Positions 15,563 to 23,959 of a DNA stretch of 32,077 nucleotides are shown here, in pieces. A program made the translations under genes and the position numbers. The DNA is taken from positions 1 to 32,077 of the forward strand of contig JAAVID010000059.1 of NCBI GenBank assembly GCA_014799395.1, read 5' to 3'. Each line of letters opens with the position of its first letter. The stretch's first letter is position 1. The notes below the pieces were generated by a model, which ran no database searches, had not been told where the DNA came from, and saw nothing but the letters and a program-made list of their open reading frames with translations. Origin of the DNA: Oscillospiraceae bacterium (GTDB lineage: Bacteria > Bacillota > Clostridia > Oscillospirales > Ruminococcaceae).

Positions 15563-16711
15563 TTATATTATCCTGAAACAGTCGGAGATGTAATCCATAT
15601 CGCGCCACGAGGTCACTGCCGTAGGGAGCGCTATGATCTGGAGCGTGCTGTTTTCGGGAAGATATTCTTCGGGTATAAGGTATTGGAACATCATACCCTT
15701 GTTTGAGTTATAAAAGCCGCCGAGACATATCATTGAATCGTATTCGGAAATGTTGACGGGCTTGCCGTTGACTAACGCGATAATGTAGTGAGGATTGACA
15801 TCGAGCGATTCCTCATAAGTATCGGACTGCTCGGTTTTGTAAGGCACTCCGAGCGAAGCCGTAAGGTAAGCGCTGTCGGCGGGAACGTTGAGGTCGTCTC
15901 CGTATGCCTTTCCGTTTATGGGAATTTTGTGCGGGTCGCTTGTGACGGTCACGAAATTTTTGTTCGCTTCATAATCGGTCTCGATAAAGTGGGATTTGTC
16001 ATACAAGTAATCGGGAATTTCGGTCGCGCCGAATATGTTGCCCGCGCTGTGAATAACGCAGCTCTGCCGCTCGGGGTCGCCCGGGAAGAACACGCATACA
16101 ACAGAGATAACGGTCATTTCCTCGCTTGCCTCGAAGTAGAGCGGGAGTGAGTAATCGGCGTCGGGAACTATCGTGAAATCGCGGAAGAACGATTCGCTGC
16201 CCTTGTATTTGAACTGTATCGGATCGCCGTCCGCGAAAATGTACAGCCGCGACGGGATACGGGTATCGGACGAATTGTCCGAAAGATGTACCGAGAAATC
16301 AAAGACCGCGGTAATGGTATCCAATCCGCCGGCGCGGAACGCGTTGTACATACATTCCTTTGGCACATCAAGCTCGGCTTGGTGTATCGGGAAGCTGAGC
16401 GAGCTTTCCGACAACAGCTTTGGAGCGGAAGCGTTCGGCTCTATGTTGACGGTAGGCGCGCTTGCCGCGTCTAAGGGAGCGCTGTCCGAGGTTTGAGAGC
16501 CCGAATTCGGCATAATGTACTGACCGCTGCTTATAAACGAGGAGACCAGCAGGACTGCCGCTACTACTATTGCCATACACGCCGCTAAGGTTGAAAGTGT
16601 GTTGAAAATACGTTGTCTGGTGAAATGTCGTTTGCGCTGGTCTTTTTGGGCTTCTTCGAGAAATTTGTCGTCTATCTTGTGAAACAGCTCCAGAAAATCC
16701 CTGTCGGTCAT
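15563..16711 (-). CDS. Single-pass membrane protein, probable anti-sigma partner of the adjacent ECF sigma factor
   Basis: A 382-residue protein with a charged cytoplasmic N-terminus (1-37: DDKFLEEAQKDQRKRHF), one membrane segment (about 38-60), a Ser/Ala/Pro-rich stretch to about residue 100 and an extracellular domain of about 280 residues. Its ATG overlaps the sigma-factor stop codon by 4 nt, so the two are translationally coupled. The topology fits a sensor that binds the sigma factor inside and a signal outside, but there is no recognised anti-sigma motif. The cysteines in the outer domain are few and scattered. The lipoprotein pair follows after 82 nt. Confidence 0.8.
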   Translation of the reverse strand: MTDRDFLELFHKIDDKFLEEAQKDQRKRHFTRQRIFNTLSTLAACMAIVVAAVLLVSSFISSGQYIMPNSGSQTSDSAPLDAASAPTVNIEPNASAPKLLSESSLSFPIHQAELDVPKECMYNAFRAGGLDTITAVFDFSVHLSDNSSDTRIPSRLYIFADGDPIQFKYKGSESFFRDFTIVPDADYSLPLYFEASEEMTVISVVCVFFPGDPERQSCVIHSAGNIFGATEIPDYLYDKSHFIETDYEANKNFVTVTSDPHKIPINGKAYGDDLNVPADSAYLTASLGVPYKTEQSDTYEESLDVNPHYIIALVNGKPVNISEYDSMICLGGFYNSNKGMMFQYLIPEEYLPENSTLQIIALPTAVTSWRDMDYISDCFRII

Positions 16712-17268
16712 ATTTCAAAACCTCTCTTTCTTAAATATTCTTTGAGCGCTTTTCGCGTTCGGGAGAGCGTTACCACTACGGTGTGTTCCCTCATTCCGTA
16801 CATCTCCGCAAGCTCGAAGGTGCTGTAAAAGTACCAGTAGCGGTTTACGAACAGCCGTCGCTTTTCGCCGGGGAGCGACGAGAGGAAAGCGTTTATCTCC
16901 GCAAGGAGCTCGCGGTTTTCCAGACTGCTCTCCACCGTGCTGCCGCCCGATACAAGATCGCCGAGCTCGTTGAGCGACAGAGGGGAGTCGCCGCCGCCGC
17001 GCTTTTCGGTGTGATACGCGTCGTAAATGTCGAGCGCGGTGTTCTTCGCGACCCTCGCGACAAACGCTCGGAGCGATTTGGGCTCATAGGGAGGGATCGA
17101 GTTCCACACCTTGTAGTACGCGTCGTTGACGCAGTCCTCGGCGTCGGTGCGGTTTTTGAGGATATTTTCGGCAATGGAGCGGCATAACCTTGCGTACTTG
17201 CTTTGAAGCTCGGTAAGCGCCCGCTCGTCGCGCTTGAGGAAAAGCCGTACTATTTCGTCGTCCTCCAC
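16708..17268 (-). CDS. ECF-type RNA polymerase sigma factor
   Basis: A 186-residue ECF sigma factor. Region 2 includes DAEDCVNDAYYKVWNSIPP and LRAFVARVAKNTALD; region 4 includes RRLFVNRYWYF, ELAEMYGMREHTVVVTLSR and TRKALKEYLRKRGF. The start is GTG at 17268 after GGGGGTGAG. It is a close relative of the sigma factor at 29766-30320 (shared YWYF, VNDAY and LSRTR blocks) and differs from that at 7411-7968. It heads a four-gene run with a membrane protein and two lipoproteins. Confidence 0.92.
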   Translation of the reverse strand: MEDDEIVRLFLKRDERALTELQSKYARLCRSIAENILKNRTDAEDCVNDAYYKVWNSIPPYEPKSLRAFVARVAKNTALDIYDAYHTEKRGGGDSPLSLNELGDLVSGGSTVESSLENRELLAEINAFLSSLPGEKRRLFVNRYWYFYSTFELAEMYGMREHTVVVTLSRTRKALKEYLRKRGFEI

Positions 17269-17357
17269 TGTCTCACCCCCTGTTGTTTTCCCCTCTGTAC
17301 ATAAAGACGGGAATTTTTTCTTTAGGTCACAGATTTTTTAAAAAATTTTTCAAAAAT

Positions 17358-17387
17358 ATTTTAACATATTATAATAGGGTCTGTCAA
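17358..17387 (-). promoter_or_regulatory. Promoter of the sigma/lipoprotein operon
   Basis: On the minus strand TTGACA (17387-17382) and TAAAAT (17363-17358) are 18 bp apart. It is a housekeeping-type promoter, not an obvious ECF-type one. Confidence 0.6.
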
Positions 17388-17408
17388 TATCGGAGTAAAA
17401 ATGAATTG

Positions 17409-17437
17409 TTGACAACGCTTTTATAATATGGTAAAAT
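17409..17437 (+). promoter_or_regulatory. Sigma-A promoter of the bile salt hydrolase gene
   Basis: TTGACA (17409-17414) and TAAAAT (17432-17437) are 17 bp apart, about 70 bp before the start codon. It is back-to-back with the sigma operon promoter, only 21 bp away. Confidence 0.8.
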
Positions 17438-17508
17438 ATATTTTAAGAATAATTGAACGCTCGATACAGTAAACTATTGTGAGAATTTTTTTGAGAGGAG
17501 GGGCTTTT

Positions 17509-18483
17509 ATGTGTACGGCAGTAGGTTTTGCGAAAAAGGATTTTTATTTCGGGAGAACTCTGGACTATGATTTTTCGTTCGGCGATACGGTAACGATTAC
17601 GCCGAGGTGCTATTTCTTTGACTTCGGAGAGGCGGGAAAAATGCCCGAGCATTACGCGATGATAGGTATGGCGCATATCGCGGAGGATTATCCGCTGTAT
17701 TATGAGTGCGTAAACGAAAAGGGACTTGGAATGGCGGGGCTGAATTTCGTCGGAAACGCTCACTACGGCGAGCCTGTCGACGGGAAGCACAACCTTGCGC
17801 CGCACGAGTTTATCCCGTTTGTAGTGGGGCAATGCCGCGATCTTGGCGAGGCTAAGGAGCTGTTAAAGCGGATAAATCTTGTGAACCGAACGTTTTCGGA
17901 CGCGCTGCCAGTTGCGGAGCTTCACTGGATAATCGCGGACAAATCGGGGGCGGTCGTTGTGGAGTCGACGGAGAGCGGTTTTCACGTTTACGATAATCCC
18001 GTCGGCGTGCTTACGAACAATCCCGAATTCCCTCAGCAGATGTTACAGCTCAACAACTATATGGGGCTTTCATCCAAAGAGCCGAAAAATAATTTTTGCA
18101 GCTCTTTGCCGCTCAAGCCGTACAGCCGCGGAATGGGCGCGATAGGGCTGCCCGGGGATATTTCGTCCGAGTCGCGGTTTGTGCGCGCGGCGTTCACCAA
18201 AAACAACTCCGTTTGCGGAGATACGGAGGAGGAATGCGTTTCGCAGTTTTTCCACATAATCGGCGCTGTCGAGAATGTAAGAGGGTGCTGCGAGCTCGCC
18301 GACGGGAAGTATCAGATAACCCGCTATAGCTGCTGCTGTAACTGCGAAAACGGGGTATACTATTACACCACCTACGAAAATCATCAAATAGTCGCGGTGG
18401 ATATGCACCACGAGAACCTTAATTCGGGGCGGCTTATTTCGTATACGCCGATGAATTCCGAACAGATCAAAAAACAGAACTGA
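17509..18483 (+). CDS. bsh: Choloylglycine (bile salt) hydrolase
   Basis: An Ntn-hydrolase of the C59 family that cleaves glycine or taurine from conjugated bile acids in the cytoplasm; penicillin V acylase is the related alternative. The 324-residue protein begins MCTAVGF, so C2 becomes the N-terminal nucleophile. Other active-site residues are visible: R16 and D19 in GRTLD, N79 in GLNF, N170-N171 in VLTNNPEFP and R223 in ISSESRFVRAAF. The stretches LNNYMGLSS and YYYTTYENHQIVAVDM favour bile salt hydrolase over acylase. There is no signal peptide. ATG at 17509 is required by the Cys nucleophile and follows GAGAGGAGGGG. An in-frame TTG at 17479 is rejected. Confidence 0.92.
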   Translation: MCTAVGFAKKDFYFGRTLDYDFSFGDTVTITPRCYFFDFGEAGKMPEHYAMIGMAHIAEDYPLYYECVNEKGLGMAGLNFVGNAHYGEPVDGKHNLAPHEFIPFVVGQCRDLGEAKELLKRINLVNRTFSDALPVAELHWIIADKSGAVVVESTESGFHVYDNPVGVLTNNPEFPQQMLQLNNYMGLSSKEPKNNFCSSLPLKPYSRGMGAIGLPGDISSESRFVRAAFTKNNSVCGDTEEECVSQFFHIIGAVENVRGCCELADGKYQITRYSCCCNCENGVYYYTTYENHQIVAVDMHHENLNSGRLISYTPMNSEQIKKQN

Positions 18484-18644
18484 TACTAATTTGCAATCTC
18501 CGTGTAGACATCTTCGCGGAAATCCCGCGCCTCTCGCTGCGTCACCGCTCCTTGGCGTACATACAGTACGCCTGCGTCGCGTTTCCTTGCGATAGGCGCG
18601 GTCTCTCCGCGAATCTTGTCTACACTCCGATTGCAAATCAGTAT
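18483..18644. repeat. 162-bp palindromic element (MITE-like or structured RNA repeat)
   Basis: Left arm 18483-18531 and right arm 18595-18644 are near-perfect inverted repeats of about 49 bp, with blocks ATTTGCAATC, GTGTAGACA, TTCGCGGA and CCGCGCC conserved in order. The loop (18532-18594) contains a further hairpin with arms 18554-18560 and 18566-18572. The left end overlaps the bsh stop codon and the right end abuts the shared terminator. No protein is encoded. It may be a non-autonomous mobile element or an RNA-level repeat. Confidence 0.8.
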
Positions 18645-18651
18645 GAAAAAA

Positions 18652-18692
18652 ATTGCGGTGTCAAGCATTTTGCTCGACACCGCAATACTTTT
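18652..18692. terminator. Bidirectional intrinsic terminator of bsh and the GH130 gene
   Basis: A 15-bp stem (18652-18666 with 18672-18686), one A-C mismatch, 5-nt loop. T-runs follow on both strands. The left arm contains the GTCAAGC core. Confidence 0.9.
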
Positions 18693-18730
18693 TTATTACG
18701 AAAGAGGGCTTATACTGACCGCATTAACGA

Positions 18731-19729
18731 TCAGTACTTGTTGGAGTGAGCCTTAACGTACTCAACGACCTCTTCGGCATAGCAGAACGCCATAGAAACT
18801 ACGGTATCCGCGCAGCCGTAATAGATCGCGATCCTGCCCGTATCCTTGTCGCAGAGAGCGGCGCAGGGGAATGTTACGTTCTGAACGTCGCCTACGCACT
18901 CGTAGTACTCGCGCGGGTTGATGAGGTACTCTTTGCAGCGGTACTTGATTTTCCAAGGCTGATCCTTGTCGAGAATGCACGCGCCGAAGCTGTATACGAA
19001 ACCGTTGCAGCTCTCGAGTACGCCGTGATAGAATACCAACCAGCCCTCGGAGGTCTCGATCGGGATAGGACCCGCGCCGATCTTCTTGGACTCCCAGCCC
19101 TTGTCGGGAGCCATAACGTGTCTGTGCTTGCCCCAATACATCATATCCTTGGAGTGAGACAGGTACATATCGCCGAACGGGGTGTGACCGCTGTCGGACG
19201 GACGGGAGAACAGAACGTACTCGCCGTTTATCTTTCTCGGGAACAGAACGCCGTTTCTGTTAAAGGGCAGGAACGCGTTTTCGCACTGGTGGAACTCCTT
19301 GAAGTCCTTTGTCCAGCCCACGCCGATAGTGGGCTTCCAGCCGTACGCGTTGCACCAGGTGATCCAGTATCTGTCCTCGATCCATACGCAGCGGGGGTCG
19401 TAGCCGTACTGCCAGGGATTAGCCTCCTTGGTCAGCGGATCGTCGTTGATCCACTCTACCTTTTCGGGGTTGATGTTCCAATGGATACCGTCGTCGGAGA
19501 AGCCCGCGTGGATAGCCATATTTCTTTCCTTATCGTCAACACGGAAAACGCCCGCGAACTTGCCCTCAAAAGGAACTACCGCGGAATTGAAAATGGAGTT
19601 GCTGGTCGGCAGCAGATCACGCGGAATGATAGGATTTGCGTCGTAACGCCAGATAACGTCTTTACACCCCTCGGGGCGGTCCTGCCAGGGCATATTCGGA
19701 ATGCTCTGTCCGATGATTTCTAAACTCAT
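18731..19729 (-). CDS. GH130 family beta-mannoside/manno-oligosaccharide phosphorylase
   Basis: Inverting phosphorylase that splits beta-mannosides with phosphate to release mannose 1-phosphate, acting in the cytoplasm on imported mannan fragments. The 332-residue protein forms the five-bladed propeller of GH130. It shows the catalytic aspartate motif YGYDPRC (D111), the [20 protein letters not shown] strand-loop and the YYGCADT motif near the end. No signal peptide. ATG at 19729 is chosen because AGAGG lies 8 nt upstream; a GTG at 19738 is too close to it. Exact substrate within GH130 (mannobiose, longer oligosaccharides or mannosyl-glucose) is uncertain. The gene stands alone, without a visible transporter. 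Confidence 0.88.
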   Translation of the reverse strand: MSLEIIGQSIPNMPWQDRPEGCKDVIWRYDANPIIPRDLLPTSNSIFNSAVVPFEGKFAGVFRVDDKERNMAIHAGFSDDGIHWNINPEKVEWINDDPLTKEANPWQYGYDPRCVWIEDRYWITWCNAYGWKPTIGVGWTKDFKEFHQCENAFLPFNRNGVLFPRKINGEYVLFSRPSDSGHTPFGDMYLSHSKDMMYWGKHRHVMAPDKGWESKKIGAGPIPIETSEGWLVFYHGVLESCNGFVYSFGACILDKDQPWKIKYRCKEYLINPREYYECVGDVQNVTFPCAALCDKDTGRIAIYYGCADTVVSMAFCYAEEVVEYVKAHSNKY

Positions 19730-19787
19730 ATTAAGCACCTCTCTGATTTTATTTTTTTCATAGGATAAATTAAATCCCTATAACAAC

Positions 19788-19816
19788 AGTATAACAAATT
19801 GTAATCGTTTTTTCAA
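19788..19816 (-). promoter_or_regulatory. Sigma-A promoter of the GH130 gene
   Basis: On the minus strand TTGAAA (19816-19811) and TATACT (19793-19788) are 17 bp apart. No clear cre or LacI-type palindrome is seen around it. Confidence 0.7.
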
Positions 19817-19952
19817 TAGTCTTTTTGGCTAAATATTTCCAACTGTTTTAGTATATATTGCATTAAAACGATACCGAATTGTAAATTTTTGTTACTTTAT
19901 AACGTCTAGCTTGATTAAGCAGAGTTTTACTTAATATTAACTTCACAAAATA

Positions 19953-19976
19953 CCGCCGCTCCAAACGGAACGGCGG
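19953..19976 (-). terminator. Intrinsic terminator of the MarR-ABC operon
   Basis: A 10-bp GC-rich stem (19953-19962 with 19967-19976), one G-T wobble and a 4-nt loop, followed on the minus strand by TATTTTG. It lies 11 nt past the ABC stop codon. The T-run is weak. Confidence 0.65.
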
Positions 19977-19987
19977 CAGGTTAGAAA

Positions 19988-22774
19988 TTATTCTGTGCGG
20001 AGAGCCTCCACGGGGTCTTTCTTTGCGGCTACGCCCGCGGGGAACAAGCCCGCTATCAGCGTGAGGAGCATACTTATTACTATAAGGATAACGCCGCCCT
20101 GCCACGGGAGCTTTGCCATATTCGGTATGTCGGTGACGTACTCTATTATAATATTGATGGGTATGTTGAGTATCAGCGTTACGACTATTCCGATAACGCC
20201 CGCCGTAAAGCCGACTATCAAGGTCTCGGCGTTGAATACGTTTGAAACGTCGTTCTTTGAAGCGCCCATTGCGCGGAGTATACCTATCTCCTTAGTGCGC
20301 TCGAGAACGGAGATATAGGTGATAATGCCTATCATTATCGACGATACTACAAGCGAGATCGCGACGAACGCGATAAGGATATACGAGATAGCGTCTATTG
20401 TGTCGGAGACGGAGGATATCATCATTCCAACGTAGTCGGTGTAATTGATAACGTCGCTTTCATTATTCTCGGAGACTTTCTTGCTGTTGTAATCCGAGAT
20501 GAGATCGGTTATGCGCTCCTTGCTGTCGAAGTCCTTTGCGTAAATGGAGACCTTGCTCGGGGTGAGCAGGTCGGCAACGCCGAGTATCTGAAGATTACCC
20601 TCGTAGGTCGCCTCGGTGGTCTCGGGAGCTTTGGTCATTTCCTGAAGCTGCTGCATTTGCTCGGCGGTGATAACGCTCATAAACGCCGCGGTTATCTTGG
20701 TCTGCTCCGCCATTGTGAAGATCGCGGTCTGCTGTTCTTCGGGCGGGAGCTGCATAAGCTGCATTTTCTGCTCGTCAGTGAAAGTCTCGATAATGCTCTG
20801 CGACATCTGCATTACCTGTTCTTCGGTCATAAACTCCATAAGAGCCGCCATTGCTTCCTCGTTCGACATAGGCTCCTCGGGCTCTTCGTCCTTTTGCGGG
20901 AACTCTATGCCCGTGAATATGTCTACATCGGGGTTTTCCTGCTGTTTTTTAACGAGAGCGCTCTCGTTGGTCTTGTTTATCATATGCTCGGTGAGCGCGG
21001 AGGTATAGCCGATACCGCCTGTTGAAGATGTGGAGATAAGGCTGTCGCCGTTGGGACGGATCACGCCTACTACTTTGAGCTCCTCGCCGTTTTCGAGAGC
21101 CTTGTTCATAAACTCCTCGTCGGCGCTCATATCGTCGTAGCCGCCGTCCTCGTTCTCCCGGAACATCTCGGGAGCGGTGACGAGACGGAATGTCAAGTCC
21201 ATAAGCTCGTCATAAGTAAAGCTGAGGTCGCCCGTGTCGAGGTCGAAGGTCTCGCCCGCGAGAACGTAGCTCATCATCTCGCCGAGCTCCGCCTGGTCGC
21301 GCAGACCGAGAGCGTACAGCGTGAGGTTGGAGAGCTCGTTGCGCTCGCTGATAATGACTACGAGCTCGTCGTAGTTCTCGGGCAGACGACCCGCGACTAC
21401 CTCGTACTGGTCGGCGGTCATTTCGTTGGAGATGAGCTCCTCGAAAACGTTGCCGCGGTCAGCCATACTGCTTCCTCCCATAAACGTCGAAGCCATACCC
21501 ATCATATCCGCCATTCCCGAAGCCATGGTATCGCCGAACATAGCCTGCATTGTCGTGGACGGGTTTACGCGGACTATCTCGTCGTTTACGCCGTGGGTGT
21601 ATATGTACAGATTGGAATTATAGGAATACTTTATCTCGCTTATGCTGTCCTTGATATTGTCGGGGTTGCTGTTTACATAGTCCATAAAGTCGTTGAGGTT
21701 GTTCTCCTGTATCTCGGAGAGGAGCGACTTCATCATTTCTGTGGACATGTCGTTGGTGTATACGCGGTCGGGCTCGCGCTCCTCGTCGAGCGCCTCGTCG
21801 TGGATATTAAGCATTGAGGTCATAAGACCCGAATAATTGACCGTTTCGCGCTCAAGCTCAACGGGATAAGAAGCGAGGGTAGAACGCTCTACGCCGTCAA
21901 TATACGCCTGTACGCCGTGAGAGAGGGACAATATCAATGCGATACCGATAATGCCGATACTTCCCGCGAACGATGTGAGGAACGTTCTGCCCTTTTTGGT
22001 GAGCAGGTTATTGCGCGAAAGCGCGAGCGCCGTGCCGAACGACATTGAGGTTTTCTTGCCGCTCTTTTTCGGCTCGGACTTGCTTTCGGCGGTCTCGTAG
22101 GGGTCGGAGTCGCTTTTTATTTTACCGTCTATGAGACGGACTATACGGGTCGCATAATCGTTGGCGAGGTCGGGGTTGTGCGTTACCATTATTACGAGGC
22201 GGTCTTTGGCTATTTCCTTGATGAGCTCCATTATCTGCACGGAGGTCTCGCTGTCGAGCGCGCCCGTGGGTTCGTCGGCGAGGAGTATCTCGGGGTCGTT
22301 TACGAGCGCTCTCGCAATGGCGACGCGCTGCATCTGACCGCCCGACATCTGGTTCGGACGCTTGTTGAGCTGGTCGCCCAAGCCTACCTTTTCGAGCGCT
22401 TCCTTTGCGCGCTGACGGCGCTCCGTTTTGGATACGCCCGACAGGGTGAGCGCAAGCTCTACGTTCGCGAGAACGGTCTGGTGCGGGATAAGGTTATAGC
22501 TCTGGAAAATGAAGCCTACCGAATGGTTGCGGTATGTATCCCAATCCCGATCCTTGTACTGCTTGGTGGAACGGCCGTTTATCACGAGGTCGCCCGTGGT
22601 GTACTGATCGAGACCGCCGATTATGTTCAGCAGCGTGGTCTTGCCGCAGCCGGAGTGTCCGAGTATCGCGACAAGCTCGCAGTCGCGGAAGCTTATCGAT
22701 ACGTCGCGCAGCGCGTGTACCTTGTCTCCGCCGCCCGTGTCGTAGTCCTTGGTTATGTTTTTAATTTCTAACAT
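19988..22774 (-). CDS. MacB-type ABC transporter, ATPase fused to FtsX-like permease
   Basis: A 928-residue fusion. The ATPase domain (1 to about 225) has Walker A GHSGCGKTT (39-47), signature MSGGQMQRVA, Walker B ILLADEPTGALD and the switch histidine in VMVTHNPD. The permease follows, with a membrane segment at about 270-292, a large extracytoplasmic domain to about 790, and three membrane segments near the C-terminus ending VEALRTE. The outer domain holds a Glu/Met/Gln-rich stretch (roughly 590-700). Such mechanotransmission transporters export or extract peptides, lipids or antibiotics. ATG at 22774 follows AAGGAGG. It overlaps the MarR gene by 14 nt, so it is probably under that regulator's control. 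Confidence 0.92.
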   Translation of the reverse strand: MLEIKNITKDYDTGGGDKVHALRDVSISFRDCELVAILGHSGCGKTTLLNIIGGLDQYTTGDLVINGRSTKQYKDRDWDTYRNHSVGFIFQSYNLIPHQTVLANVELALTLSGVSKTERRQRAKEALEKVGLGDQLNKRPNQMSGGQMQRVAIARALVNDPEILLADEPTGALDSETSVQIMELIKEIAKDRLVIMVTHNPDLANDYATRIVRLIDGKIKSDSDPYETAESKSEPKKSGKKTSMSFGTALALSRNNLLTKKGRTFLTSFAGSIGIIGIALILSLSHGVQAYIDGVERSTLASYPVELERETVNYSGLMTSMLNIHDEALDEEREPDRVYTNDMSTEMMKSLLSEIQENNLNDFMDYVNSNPDNIKDSISEIKYSYNSNLYIYTHGVNDEIVRVNPSTTMQAMFGDTMASGMADMMGMASTFMGGSSMADRGNVFEELISNEMTADQYEVVAGRLPENYDELVVIISERNELSNLTLYALGLRDQAELGEMMSYVLAGETFDLDTGDLSFTYDELMDLTFRLVTAPEMFRENEDGGYDDMSADEEFMNKALENGEELKVVGVIRPNGDSLISTSSTGGIGYTSALTEHMINKTNESALVKKQQENPDVDIFTGIEFPQKDEEPEEPMSNEEAMAALMEFMTEEQVMQMSQSIIETFTDEQKMQLMQLPPEEQQTAIFTMAEQTKITAAFMSVITAEQMQQLQEMTKAPETTEATYEGNLQILGVADLLTPSKVSIYAKDFDSKERITDLISDYNSKKVSENNESDVINYTDYVGMMISSVSDTIDAISYILIAFVAISLVVSSIMIGIITYISVLERTKEIGILRAMGASKNDVSNVFNAETLIVGFTAGVIGIVVTLILNIPINIIIEYVTDIPNMAKLPWQGGVILIVISMLLTLIAGLFPAGVAAKKDPVEALRTE

Positions 22775-23285
22775 TGACTGCTCCTCCTTCTGTTATCACC
22801 TTTGAAATTGCTTCGGTAAATCTGCCGTGAAGCTCTATCATCTTTTTTATGTCCTCGTCGGAAAAATCGCACATCGCCTTGTCGAAAACCGTGAAAATAT
22901 TTTTCAGCACGCGCTTCAGCTCGTCCTCGCCTTTTTGCGTGACCTTTATCCGCACGGCGCGGCGGTCGTCGGGGTCGGAATAACGCTCTATAAAGCCCTT
23001 TTGCGACAGCGACCTCAACAGTCTTGATACCGACGAGGTCTGCGTGCCGAGACGTTTTGCCGCCTGTGCGACGGTGATGTTTTCGCCGTTATGCTCCGCG
23101 GCGTAATTCAGTGCGCAATGCATAAGGATCATCTCCGACTGGCTTGCGCAGCCGCAGCACATAACGGACGGCGTGAGCGATATTATCCGCTGCATATTGC
23201 CGAGCAGACGGCTGTACAGCTCGCTCGGGATACGCTTTTCGCGGAGGAACTCACATTCATCAAGCAGATGTGTCAGATAGTTCAA
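22761..23285 (-). CDS. MarR-family transcriptional regulator
   Basis: A 174-residue winged-helix regulator. The helix-turn-helix reads ITVAQAAKRLGTQTSSVSRLLRSLSQKGFIER, followed by the wing YSDPDDRRAVRIKVTQKGE. The N-terminal helix region carries a cysteine cluster CCGCAS at about 43-48, which could sense oxidants, electrophiles or metal. The start is TTG at 23285, with AAGGA about 10 nt upstream; no ATG or GTG fits. The gene overlaps the ABC transporter by 14 nt, and the operator-like repeats in its promoter suggest it represses this operon until a ligand arrives. Confidence 0.9.
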   Translation of the reverse strand: MNYLTHLLDECEFLREKRIPSELYSRLLGNMQRIISLTPSVMCCGCASQSEMILMHCALNYAAEHNGENITVAQAAKRLGTQTSSVSRLLRSLSQKGFIERYSDPDDRRAVRIKVTQKGEDELKRVLKNIFTVFDKAMCDFSDEDIKKMIELHGRFTEAISKVITEGGAVNVRN

Positions 23286-23309
23286 AATATCACCGTCCTT
23301 GATTTATTA

Positions 23310-23350
23310 ACAACCGTTATTATTTTACAACTGTTAAGTAATTTTGTCAA
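23310..23350 (-). promoter_or_regulatory. Promoter of the marR-ABC operon with two operator-like repeats
   Basis: On the minus strand TTGACA (23350-23345) and TAAAAT (23327-23322) are 17 bp apart. Two copies of the near-palindrome AACRGTTGT lie at 23335-23327 (in the spacer) and 23318-23310 (around the start site), 17 bp apart, that is, on nearly the same helix face. This suits autorepression by the MarR dimer. Confidence 0.7.
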
Positions 23351-23441
23351 TAGTGAACAGCAATTTTCGGCGAATTGCATAAAAATCTTAAATTGTAAAA
23401 CAATATTTTAATAGGTTAAAATGAAAGTTCGGTGAAATTTT

Positions 23442-23828
23442 ATGAAGAAGCTTTGGGGCGCGTTCGTGATAACGGAGACGGTTATTCTTTCGGGAACGTT
23501 TGCGGCGGTTTGGGCGCTTGTCGGGGCGCATTGGGCGCTTTCCGTTTTGGCGGGAGTGTTGGGGTGCGTCGGCGCGGCGGCGTATTGGGCGCATTTCCGC
23601 TCGCTGGAATATTCGGTCGAGCGCGGTCGTATCGTGATCCGCAAGGGGGTATGGGTGAAGTCGACCAGGGAGATACCGCTTGAAAGCGTTATTATGGCGC
23701 AGTCGGCGGAGCTTTTCGGGAGGACGCTGTATACCTCGCTCAGCACTGCGGGGGGCAGGGCGGTGCTTTTTTGTGAGGTCGGGTTCGCGGATATTCTCGG
23801 CGATGGGAGTGAGTTTCGGGGTTTTTAA
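23442..23828 (+). CDS. Small membrane protein with bacterial PH domain
   Basis: A 128-residue protein with two hydrophobic segments (about 5-27 and 30-50) and a cytoplasmic domain (about 55-120) resembling bacterial PH domains of the YdbS/bPH_2 type, with FRSLEYSVERGRIVIRKGVW and STREIPLESV as typical blocks. Function of these proteins is generally unknown; membrane association is expected. GGTGA precedes the ATG. It diverges from the marR-ABC operon and may be single. A short T-flanked hairpin at 23860-23879 could end it. The first start codon in frame is used. Confidence 0.78.
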   Translation: MKKLWGAFVITETVILSGTFAAVWALVGAHWALSVLAGVLGCVGAAAYWAHFRSLEYSVERGRIVIRKGVWVKSTREIPLESVIMAQSAELFGRTLYTSLSTAGGRAVLFCEVGFADILGDGSEFRGF

Positions 23829-23908
23829 CTGTTTCAACAGGGTTTTCAACAGCGAGTAATTTTTTCATTGTTGAAAAAACGGCATTGGGACAAGGTTTGT
23901 AAAAAAAG

Positions 23909-23937
23909 CAACCCGCCGTTTCATTTTCGGCGGGTTG
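23909..23937 (-). terminator. Intrinsic terminator of the small acidic-protein gene
   Basis: A perfect 10-bp GC-rich stem (23909-23918 with 23928-23937), 9-nt loop, followed on the minus strand by a run of seven T's. It lies 22 nt past the stop codon. Confidence 0.88.
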
Positions 23938-23959
23938 GAGGAATATTGGCGGAAACGGC

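Noticed and set aside
18483-18644. CRISPR array or tRNA
   Set aside because: There is one palindrome and no regularly spaced direct repeats; no tRNA cloverleaf with T-loop motif fits.
18746-19723. Plus-strand 325-codon open frame
   Set aside because: It mirrors the GH130 gene on the opposite strand and has no motif of its own.
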